A stretch of DNA of 7,145 nt from Bacilli bacterium (GTDB lineage Bacteria; Bacillota_I; Bacilli_A; RF39; UBA660), in the NCBI GenBank assembly GCA_024683115.1, contig JAIKYM010000171.1:1-7145 (forward strand), in the 5' to 3' direction. Positions 1 to 4,685 of the stretch are shown piece by piece (position 1 is the first letter of the stretch; each line of letters opens with the position of its first letter). The position numbers and the translations under genes were made by a program. The notes beneath the pieces are model-generated. The model was not told the DNA's origin. It was given only the letters and a program-made list of their open reading frames with translations, and did no database searches.

Positions 1-210
1 TAAGAAAATATTAGTAACTGGAAATGGGAGATGTAATCTTTGGAATGAAGAAATGAATATATCTAAATATAATTCAGATAATAGAGAGCAGATTAATAAA
101 GTAATAAATGATTATTTATTTGCTCTTTATTATATGAATTATATTTAGATATATTCATTTCTTCATTCCAAAGATTACATCTCCCATTTCCAGTTACTAA
201 TATTTTCTTA
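1..210. repeat. 210-bp fold-back palindrome at the window edge
   Basis: Bases 1-75 are the exact reverse complement of bases 136-210, and pairing continues with scattered mismatches (77, 84, 91, 94, then 100-104) to the centre at 105/106. Both arms encode the same segment of a HI0933-type flavoprotein, one on each strand. The differences near the centre include CAG/CAA and ATT/ATA, which are synonymous, plus Asp/Tyr and Arg/Lys changes, so the arms look like two alleles. A small local inverted repeat (103-109 with 114-120) lies at the likely switch point. The repeat reaches base 1 and may extend outside the window. An artefactual fold-back at a contig end is the most economical reading; a genuine inverted duplication is not excluded. 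Confidence 0.93.
2..117 (+). pseudogene. Inverted partial copy of the flavoprotein gene
   Basis: Read on the plus strand from base 2, this arm encodes KKILVTGNGRCN and continues through SDNREQINKVINDYL before the frame runs into the returning arm and stops at TAG 146-148. This is the same HI0933/YhiN-family segment as codons about 37-62 of the minus-strand gene at 317-93. The continuation after EQIN here looks like a natural continuation of the protein, whereas that of the minus-strand arm does not, so the plus-strand arm probably holds true gene sequence to about base 113-117. It has no start codon or ribosome site of its own in the window and is best regarded as one half of the fold-back. 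Confidence 0.6.
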
Positions 211-317
211 CCTACTTCTTCATTATATTCTAAGATAATAACTTCATTATCATCTCTTTTTATATTAATTGCAGCCATTAACCCAGATGCTCCACCGCCA
301 ACAATACAAATCTTCAT
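93..317 (-). CDS. N-terminal fragment of HI0933/YhiN-type NAD(P)/FAD-dependent oxidoreductase
   Basis: The 74-residue product starts MKICIVGGGASGLMAA, a Rossmann beta-alpha-beta with the GxGxxG dinucleotide-binding motif, followed by an acidic strand end (VIILEYNEEVG) expected to hold the FAD ribose. Residues about 36-48 carry GKKILVTGNGRCN, the signature of the HI0933/YhiN (BaiN-like) flavoprotein family. Family members are about 400 residues long, so only the first fifth is present. The last dozen codons and the stop are created by the fold-back palindrome at 1-210, not by natural coding sequence. The ATG at 317-315 is preceded by AGAAGGGA at a good distance, so the start is sound. It lies after the cyclophilin gene and its terminator. 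The real gene is probably full length in the organism; the truncation is likely artefactual. Confidence 0.8.
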   Translation of the reverse strand: MKICIVGGGASGLMAAINIKRDDNEVIILEYNEEVGKKILVTGNGRCNLWNEEMNISKYNSYNKEQINNHLLLY

Positions 318-358
318 ATTAATCCCTTCTTTACTAGTTTTATTTTATCATATAGTAA

Positions 359-380
359 ATAAAAAAGCACATTATGTGCT
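359..380 (-). terminator. Intrinsic terminator after the cyclophilin gene
   Basis: On the minus strand AGCACAT and ATGTGCT form a hairpin (366-380; realistically a 5-bp stem with a 5-nt loop) followed directly by a run of T and a further AT-rich tract. The first base of the stem is the first base of the TAA stop codon at 382-380, so the stem begins inside the stop. Confidence 0.75.
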
Positions 381-994
381 TATTTTACTTTAATGTATTC
401 AATAACTGGTTGTTTATCTCTTGAAATAGTTCCATTTCTATCTATAGGTTGTGCATCATTTGCAATTTTATCTACAACTTCCATTCCTGAAGTTACGTGA
501 CCAAATGCAGCATAATTTCCATCTAGATAAGTAGAATCTTCATGTACTATAAAGAATTGAGATGATGCACTATTCATAGTATATTCAGTATCTGGATTAC
601 CACCACTTCTAGCCATAGAAATAGTTCCTCTTACATGAGATATATTATTTTCTACACCATTTTTACTAAACTCACCTTTAATCTTTTTATTAGATCCGCC
701 AGTTCCATTTCCATTTGGATCTCCACCTTGAATCATGAAACCACTTATAATTCTATGGAATGTTAAGCCATTGTAGAATCCATCATTAACAAGATTAACA
801 AAGTTCTCTACTGTTATAGGTGCTACATCACCATCTAACTCTAATTCAATTATTCCATAGTTTTTTACACTTATTTCAATATTAACTTTACCCATATTCT
901 TTTCTCCTTTTTTTGTTATAACTCTAATAGCAATAAAGCATCCTAACAAAGCAATAATTGCTAATACAATAATCAATATCTTTTTGTTATTCAT
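380..994 (-). CDS. Membrane-anchored cyclophilin-type peptidyl-prolyl cis-trans isomerase
   Basis: The 204-residue protein has an N-terminal hydrophobic segment (about residues 5-26, after NNKK) and then a complete bacterial cyclophilin domain (about 36-204). Catalytic landmarks are visible: FHR with R81, the SGFMIQGGDP stretch (F86, Q89), SQFFI (Q146-F148) and LDGNYAAFGHV. The Trp that binds cyclosporin in eukaryotic forms is Tyr here, as is common in bacteria. The hydrophobic segment contains LLGC with Cys19, which resembles a lipobox, but hydrophobic residues continue after the Cys, so an uncleaved anchor is as likely as a lipoprotein. It should catalyse proline isomerisation outside the membrane. 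AGGTGA lies four bases before ATG 994. A much better placed ribosome site precedes Met34, so a soluble cytoplasmic form is possible. It is flanked by terminators on both sides and appears monocistronic. Confidence 0.93.
   Translation of the reverse strand: MNNKKILIIVLAIIALLGCFIAIRVITKKGEKNMGKVNIEISVKNYGIIELELDGDVAPITVENFVNLVNDGFYNGLTFHRIISGFMIQGGDPNGNGTGGSNKKIKGEFSKNGVENNISHVRGTISMARSGGNPDTEYTMNSASSQFFIVHEDSTYLDGNYAAFGHVTSGMEVVDKIANDAQPIDRNGTISRDKQPVIEYIKVK
904..908 (-). promoter_or_regulatory. Internal ribosome binding site before Met34 of the cyclophilin
   Basis: AGGAG, within AAAAAAAGGAG, sits exactly eight bases before an in-frame ATG (895-893) encoding Met34, the first residue of the cyclophilin domain. 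It is stronger and better spaced than the site at the upstream ATG. Initiation here would make a 171-residue enzyme without the membrane segment. Confidence 0.55.
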
Positions 995-1009
995 TCTATC
1001 ACCTATTTA

Positions 1010-1018
1010 ATTATAGCA
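1010..1018 (-). promoter_or_regulatory. Extended -10 promoter of the cyclophilin gene
   Basis: TGCTATAAT on the minus strand is a perfect -10 hexamer with the extended TGn element; no good -35 is seen 17 bases upstream. The expected transcription start, about base 1003-1004, coincides with the AGGTGA ribosome site, giving a leader of only about ten bases. Confidence 0.5.
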
Positions 1019-1036
1019 TATTATGAATATATAAAA

Positions 1037-1063
1037 TAAAAAAAACGATCAATTAAGATCATT
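1037..1063 (-). terminator. Intrinsic terminator after the lipoprotein gene
   Basis: AATGATC (1063-1057) and GATCGTT (1050-1044) pair with one U-G wobble around a TTAATT loop, followed by eight T. It begins five bases after the lipoprotein stop codon. Confidence 0.75.
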
Positions 1064-1067
1064 TTTA

Positions 1068-1546
1068 TTACTTGCAAGTATAAGTAGCTTTAGTTAAAGT
1101 TTCTTTAGCTTCATCATAGCTCTTGTCTTTGATTTCTTCAAATAATTCATTGTAAAGAGCTGTAGCTTTATCATCCATCTTATCGATTGTGAATGAATAA
1201 GAATAACTTGCTAAAGTACCAGATTGAGAAACTGAAACGTTTAAACCTTTATAGTTTAACATTTCTTTTTGTTCCTTTTGTCCTTCTTCATATTCTTTCT
1301 TAGCTTCTTTTTCAGATGCAAATTTCTTTGAACCACTAATGGTAGCCTTAGTTATTTTACCACCTTCATAAGAAGCAGATACTCTAATAGTAGTTCCATC
1401 TGCAGTTAATAAACATGATAATTGTTTTGAAGCAGCTTCAGTAGTAGTTGTAGTAGTATCAGTGTTATTATCACCTTTCTTTTCACAACCAGTTAATGCA
1501 GCAACAGATGCCAATGCCATAACAGCAACTAACAATTTTTTTTCAT
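1068..1546 (-). CDS. Small secreted lipoprotein, frameshifted in an A8 tract after the start codon
   Basis: From the strong start (AAGGAGGAG seven bases before ATG 1546-1544) the frame reads ATG, eight A, then TTG, and stops after five codons. With nine A it would read MKKKLLVAVMA and continue without interruption to TAA 1070-1068 for 159 residues. The restored protein has a textbook lipoprotein signal peptide (three Lys, a hydrophobic core, lipobox LTGC with Cys21), a Thr-rich linker and a domain of about 110 residues with two Cys near its ends (45 and 158) that could form a disulfide. As it stands the long frame begins only at TTG 1535. The domain resembles small YehR/DUF1307-type lipoproteins in layout, but I cannot confirm the family and its function is unknown. 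It is flanked by terminators on both sides and appears monocistronic. The missing base may be a sequencing error, a slippage site or a true mutation. Confidence 0.8.
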
Positions 1547-1551
1547 ATAAT

Positions 1552-1559
1552 CTCCTCCT
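1552..1559 (-). promoter_or_regulatory. Ribosome binding site that fixes the lipoprotein start
   Basis: AAGGAGGAG lies just upstream of ATG 1546 with AGGAGG seven bases away, a near-perfect Shine-Dalgarno. The alternative TTG at 1535 has only a run of A before it. This shows the ATG is the intended start, so the gene is out of frame as written. Confidence 0.8.
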
Positions 1560-1578
1560 TCATTATTATTACTATATA

Positions 1579-1584
1579 ATTATA
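1579..1584 (-). promoter_or_regulatory. Candidate -10 of the lipoprotein promoter
   Basis: TATAAT on the minus strand lies about 32 bases before the ATG, between the divIVA terminator and the lipoprotein gene. A TTTACT hexamer (1604-1609) is 19 bases upstream, longer than ideal. The terminator directly before it makes an own promoter necessary. Confidence 0.4.
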
Positions 1585-1608
1585 AAGATTTTTTTCATAT
1601 ATTAGTAA

Positions 1609-1639
1609 ATAAAAAATGATACTAATTATTAGTATCATT
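1609..1639 (-). terminator. Strong intrinsic terminator embedded in the end of divIVA
   Basis: AATGATACTA (1639-1630) and TAGTATCATT (1624-1615) form a perfect 10-bp stem with a 5-nt loop, followed by a run of T. The left arm and loop are the last five codons of divIVA and the right arm begins with its TAG stop, so the hairpin is shared between coding and termination. It separates the division genes from the lipoprotein gene. Confidence 0.9.
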
Positions 1640-2065
1640 TAAATCTACTTTGTCAATATCATCGATCAAAGACATTTGTTCTTCAATAATATTACGAATA
1701 CGTCTTTTATATGTGATAATATTTCTTCTAGTTCTTTGAGATTCCTCTTCAATCTTTTCAGCTTTAAGTAATGCATCATTTATAATTCTATTTGCATTCT
1801 TTTTAGCTTCAGTAATAATTAAATCAGATTCATTAAGTGATGTTTCTTTATATTTAGAAGATGCCTCTTCAGCCATAACTACAGCACGATTAAGAGTTTC
1901 ATCCATATGTTTATAGTGTTCAAGTTCTTTATTAAGTCTATCTATCTCTAAGTCTTTTGCTTTCATTTTATTAATCATGTCATCTACTTTTTCAACACAA
2001 TCATCTACAAAGGCATTAACTTGAGGAATACTATATCCATTTATGCTTCTATCGAATTTATTCAT
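1622..2065 (-). CDS. DivIVA-family cell-division/polarity protein
   Basis: The 147-residue protein has the DivIVA N-terminal domain (about 1-55; FDRSINGYSIPQVNAFVDD corresponds to the FTKSFRGYDEDEVNEFL part of the Bacillus protein), then long charged coiled coil (about 25-75 and 80-135) and a short acidic tail. DivIVA proteins bind negatively curved membrane at septa and poles and recruit other factors. The N-terminus is about nine residues shorter than in Bacillus, and the membrane-inserting Phe17-Arg18 pair of that protein aligns with Ile8-Asn9 here, so membrane contact may differ. AAGGTGAT precedes the ATG at six bases. It follows sepF by 39 bases and is probably cotranscribed with it; a strong terminator overlaps its 3' end. 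The family is clear; which division partner it recruits here is not. Confidence 0.9.
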   Translation of the reverse strand: MNKFDRSINGYSIPQVNAFVDDCVEKVDDMINKMKAKDLEIDRLNKELEHYKHMDETLNRAVVMAEEASSKYKETSLNESDLIITEAKKNANRIINDALLKAEKIEEESQRTRRNIITYKRRIRNIIEEQMSLIDDIDKVDLNDTNN

Positions 2066-2079
2066 AGAACATCACCTTG

Positions 2080-2105
2080 GTTAATTATTATAAAGGATAA
2101 TTAAC
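2080..2105. repeat. Nine-base inverted repeat between sepF and divIVA
   Basis: GTTAATTAT and ATAATTAAC are perfect inverted copies around an eight-base spacer, filling most of the 39-base gap. No T run follows on the minus strand, so it is not an ordinary terminator. It lies just before the divIVA ribosome site and contains TATAAT, so it might be an operator, a weak RNA hairpin or chance in AT-rich DNA. Confidence 0.4.
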
Positions 2106-2512
2106 TAAAAGTCCATCTCATCTTCTATTTTATTTTTTTGTTCTTTGTTGTCATCGTCATCACTCATGCGTCCTTCAACATTAACATTTTTAGGAGTACA
2201 TAAGTAAATTCCATTACCTAATTTTTGTAAAGAACCACCTAAAGCATATAAAGTACCACTTAAGAAATCAATAATTCTTTTAGCTTGATCATTAGTAACT
2301 CTTTTTAAATTAACGATTACAGAATTTCTTTTTTTGATATGATCAGCTATTTGTTGTGATTCAGAATAAGCTCTTGGTTCAGCTAATATCATATTGTTGC
2401 CTGAAGTAGACGCTTCTTTAGCTGTTGTTTCATAAGCATCATCTTCAACATCATCTATTTGTTCATCATTACCATTTGGAAATAATGCATCTTTAAACTT
2501 TTTAAATGCCAT
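2105..2512 (-). CDS. Cell division protein SepF
   Basis: The 135-residue protein matches SepF (DUF552) in layout: a short amphipathic N-terminal segment (MAFKKFKDALF) for membrane binding, an acidic disordered linker (about 12-40), and the compact SepF core (about 42-112) with PRAYSESQQIADHI, SVIVNLKRV, AKRIIDFLSGTLYALGG and IYLCTPKNV. An acidic and lysine-rich tail follows. SepF anchors FtsZ to the membrane and organises the septum. AGAAGGG precedes the ATG at about nine bases. It lies after glyS without a visible terminator between, but has its own likely promoter, and precedes divIVA directly; the yggT/ylmG and ylmH genes that usually stand between sepF and divIVA in Bacilli are absent. 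Confidence 0.95.
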   Translation of the reverse strand: MAFKKFKDALFPNGNDEQIDDVEDDAYETTAKEASTSGNNMILAEPRAYSESQQIADHIKKRNSVIVNLKRVTNDQAKRIIDFLSGTLYALGGSLQKLGNGIYLCTPKNVNVEGRMSDDDDNKEQKNKIEDEMDF

Positions 2513-2546
2513 AATAACACACCCTTCTACATATTATTCTATTTAA

Positions 2547-2575
2547 ATCATAACAAATTATACGTATATAGTAAA
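2547..2575 (-). promoter_or_regulatory. Likely promoter of sepF-divIVA
   Basis: TTTACT (2575-2570) and TATGAT (2552-2547) are separated by exactly 17 bases on the minus strand, about 35 bases before the sepF ATG. A ten-base palindrome, TATACGTATA (2559-2568), lies in the spacer. Both hexamers depart somewhat from consensus. Confidence 0.45.
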
Positions 2576-2581
2576 TAAGAA

Positions 2582-3976
2582 CTAGAAATTAATCTTCTCT
2601 TCTACGTAATTCTTTACATCTTCAACCTTTAATGTGATTTGTTCCATTGTATCTCTATCTCTTAACGTAACTGTACCATTGTTTAATGTTTCATCATCAA
2701 TAGTAATGCAATATGGAGTACCAACTACATCGGCTCTTCTATATCTTTTACCTATATTACCTGATTCATCATAAGAACACATAAATGACTTAGATAATTC
2801 TTGGAATATTTCATTAGCTTTTTCAGCATGATTCTTCTTAATTAATGGTAATACACATACTTTATATGGAGCTAAATAAGGTTTTAATTTTAATACTTCT
2901 CTTTCAGATCCATCTTCTAATGTTTCCTTTGTATATGCTTCAGTTAATAAAGCTAAAACTAATCTATCTACACCTACAGATGGTTCAATAACATATGGAG
3001 TATATTTTTCGTTTGTTTCAGGATCTAAGTATTGTAAGTTTTGTTTAGAATGTTCCATATGTACTGAAAGATCATAGTCAGTTCTATCTGCTATTCCCCA
3101 TAATTCTCCCCATCCCATTGGAAATAAGTATTCAATATCTGTTGTAGCTTTAGAATAGAAAGATAATTCTTCTTTAGCATGATCTCTATATCTACAATTT
3201 TCTTTTGATAAACCTATAGTTTCTAGGAAATCCAAACAATTTTGTTTCCAGAATGCAAACCATTCAAGATCAGTTCCTGGTTTGCAGAAGAATTCAAGTT
3301 CCATTTGTTCGAATTCTCTAACTCTAAATATAAAATTACCTGGAGTAATTTCATTTCTAAATGATTTACCTATTTGTCCAATACCAAATGGCACTTTAGC
3401 TCTCATTGATCTTTGAACATTTAAGAAGTTAACGAAGATACCTTGAGCAGTCTCGCCTCTTAAATATACTTTAGACTTATTATCTTCAGTTACACCTTGA
3501 TGAGTTTCAAATAATAAATTAAATTTTCTTATTGGTGTAAAATCACATGCTCCACATTTAGGACATGGTACTTTATTATCTGCAATGTATTTTTCTAGCT
3601 TTTCATTATCCCATCCATCACCAGTTTCTTTACCATTAGTAAAGTCTTCAATTAACTTATCTGCTCTTTCTCTAGATTTACATTTTTTACAATCAATAAG
3701 TGGATCTGCAAATGATGCAACATGTCCAGATGCTACCCAAACTTCTGGATTCATTAAAATAGCTGAATCTAATCCATAGTTTCTATATTCAGTATTTGTA
3801 TTTTCTTGAATGAATTTCTTCCACCAAGCATTTTTAACATTATTTTTTAATTCTCTTCCTAATGAACCATAATCCCAAGAGTTAGCTAAACCTCCATAGA
3901 TTTCACTACCTTGAAATATATATCCATATTGTTTACAATAATTAACTAAATCTTCCATTTTTAAATTCTTTTCCAT
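2582..3976 (-). CDS. Glycyl-tRNA synthetase, class II single-chain type
   Basis: The 464-residue enzyme charges tRNA-Gly in the cytoplasm. It is the homodimeric type (as in Staphylococcus and Mollicutes), not the two-subunit GlyQ/GlyS type of Bacillus. Landmarks: the N-terminal FQGSEIYGGLANSWDYG (21-37), an insertion with five Cys suited to zinc (C96, C99, C138, C141, C144), LRGETAQGIF (172-181), class II motif 2 with FRNEITPG (206-213), FREFEQMELEFF-like substrate loop (about 218-230), GIADRTDYDLS, motif 3 with GVDR (335-338) and a C-terminal anticodon-binding domain (about 365-464). It starts one base after the stop of the LOG-type gene, with AGAGGT inside the end of that gene, so translation is probably coupled. 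The T-box leader upstream of the pair (4540-4651) should tie its expression to uncharged tRNA-Gly. No terminator follows it. Confidence 0.97.
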   Translation of the reverse strand: MEKNLKMEDLVNYCKQYGYIFQGSEIYGGLANSWDYGSLGRELKNNVKNAWWKKFIQENTNTEYRNYGLDSAILMNPEVWVASGHVASFADPLIDCKKCKSRERADKLIEDFTNGKETGDGWDNEKLEKYIADNKVPCPKCGACDFTPIRKFNLLFETHQGVTEDNKSKVYLRGETAQGIFVNFLNVQRSMRAKVPFGIGQIGKSFRNEITPGNFIFRVREFEQMELEFFCKPGTDLEWFAFWKQNCLDFLETIGLSKENCRYRDHAKEELSFYSKATTDIEYLFPMGWGELWGIADRTDYDLSVHMEHSKQNLQYLDPETNEKYTPYVIEPSVGVDRLVLALLTEAYTKETLEDGSEREVLKLKPYLAPYKVCVLPLIKKNHAEKANEIFQELSKSFMCSYDESGNIGKRYRRADVVGTPYCITIDDETLNNGTVTLRDRDTMEQITLKVEDVKNYVEEKINF

Positions 3977-3977
3977 A

Positions 3978-4529
3978 TTAATCTACCTCTTTCATTTCAA
4001 TATTATTTACATACTCTTCAAAATCTTTGATATTAGTTACTATATTAAATTGATTCATTGATTCTTTACCAATAAATCTTTCACTTATCATATCTTTAAA
4101 TTGATATAATAAATTATCATAGTATTTATTATAATTAAATAAAATTATCTTTTTATTATCTTTCTTAGTTTGTTTTTCAATTATACATGAAAATAGTTCA
4201 GCAAGTGTTACAAATCCACCTGGTAAGATAACAATTAAATCAGCTGACTGATATAATCTTGAAGTTCTAGTGAAAGTATTTGGCGAAACATCTATTGCAT
4301 CTAAATCTAAGTATTCAGCTTCTTTAGCTTCAGTTACATCATAAAAACCTTTTACTTTATTTCCTTCATATTTAAAAGTCATGTAGCAAGCTTGCATCAT
4401 ACCTGATGAAGTACCACCATAAACTAACTTGTACCCCCGTCTAGCCAAGATAGTTGAAACATTAGATGCAAGTTCTTTATAAATATTTAAAATACCATCT
4501 TTTGAAGATGATGCAATAAATGCTTTCAT
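3978..4529 (-). CDS. Divergent LOG/SLOG-type Rossmann protein in operon with glyS
   Basis: The 183-residue protein has the fold pattern of the LOG family (often annotated as lysine decarboxylase-like, several members being cytokinin-type phosphoribohydrolases): an N-terminal strand, YGGTSSGMMQ (37-46) for the first glycine loop, a TRTSRLYQSADLIVILPGG segment, and E111 in place of the catalytic Glu. Two hallmarks are altered: PGGxGTxxE is PGGFVTLAE (103-111), with Val for the second Gly, and the MHERK-type motif is replaced by TRTSRL (87-92). Catalysis on nucleotides is therefore uncertain; nucleotide binding is likely. The start has AGGAGG four bases before ATG. It is the first gene after the T-box leader and overlaps the translational control of glyS, being followed by it after one base. 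Its link to glycine or tRNA charging is unknown. Confidence 0.8.
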   Translation of the reverse strand: MKAFIASSSKDGILNIYKELASNVSTILARRGYKLVYGGTSSGMMQACYMTFKYEGNKVKGFYDVTEAKEAEYLDLDAIDVSPNTFTRTSRLYQSADLIVILPGGFVTLAELFSCIIEKQTKKDNKKIILFNYNKYYDNLLYQFKDMISERFIGKESMNQFNIVTNIKDFEEYVNNIEMKEVD

Positions 4530-4539
4530 AAATCCTCCT

Positions 4540-4601
4540 AAAAAAATAAAAAGACCAATGTGTATGGGAGTATTACCTCTGTTCCACCATACTTTGGTCT
4601 T
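4540..4601 (-). terminator. Intrinsic terminator of the T-box leader
   Basis: AAGACCAA (4601-4594) pairs perfectly with TTGGTCTT (4558-4551), extended inwards by GTATGG/CCATAC, and is followed by five T, one A and seven T. The stem encloses the T-box itself. The U-tract ends at the ribosome binding site of the LOG-type gene, so termination would switch off that gene and glyS. Confidence 0.85.
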
Positions 4602-4651
4602 ATTTAACTATATAGCTCTTGGATTCCAACCCAGTCATTGCTTCTTTTGAT
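4540..4651 (-). promoter_or_regulatory. Compact T-box leader upstream of the LOG-type gene and glyS
   Basis: The minus strand at 4589-4576 reads ATGGTGGAACAGAG, matching the T-box consensus AGGGTGGNACCGCG at 11 of 13 fixed-or-shared positions apart from three substitutions. The GTATGG (4592-4587) and CCATAC (4567-4562) arms give the lower helix with the TGGA bulge on its 5' side, as expected for a T-box antiterminator domain. TGGA is complementary to UCCA, the acceptor end of a tRNA with discriminator U, as bacterial tRNA-Gly has. Only about 60 bases separate the predicted transcription start from this core, too few for a canonical Stem I. A small hairpin (4633-4620) could present GGA, a Gly codon, in its loop. 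The T-box core is strongly supported together with the downstream glyS; the specifier is not. Confidence 0.8.
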
Positions 4652-4657
4652 ACATAA

Positions 4658-4685
4658 ATTATAACATATTTAATTATTATTTCAA
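4658..4685 (-). promoter_or_regulatory. Promoter of the T-box-LOG-glyS operon
   Basis: TTGAAA (4685-4680) and TATAAT (4663-4658) are 16 bases apart and the -10 has the extended TGT element. The -35 is made of the last two sense codons (TTG AAA) of the upstream membrane-protein gene. Predicted start of transcription is about base 4651. Confidence 0.8.

Noticed and set aside
1..210. Palindrome as a transposon end or integron/attachment site
   Set aside because: Both arms are ordinary flavoprotein coding sequence with no transposase, target duplication or conserved terminal motif.
1441..1480. Triplet-like repeat in the lipoprotein gene as a variable microsatellite
   Set aside because: It encodes a short Thr run in the linker after the lipid-bearing Cys, common in such lipoproteins, and the codons are mixed rather than a pure repeat.
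1533..1535. TTG as the true start of the lipoprotein
   Set aside because: No Shine-Dalgarno at the right distance, and it would remove the Lys residues of the signal peptide; the ATG at 1546 with AAGGAGGAG is far better, which implies a frameshift.
2559..2568. TATACGTATA palindrome after glyS as a terminator
   Set aside because: It has no loop and no following run of T on the minus strand; it fits better as part of the promoter spacer of sepF or as chance.
3585..3779. Plus-strand open frame of 64 codons inside glyS
   Set aside because: It is antisense to strongly conserved GlyRS coding sequence, has Ser/Pro/Leu-rich shadow composition, and has no ribosome site or family resemblance.
4540..4651. 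Leader as another riboswitch class or a small protein gene
   Set aside because: The T-box core with TGGA bulge, the glyS in the operon and the terminator explain it; no open frame with a ribosome site is present in the leader.
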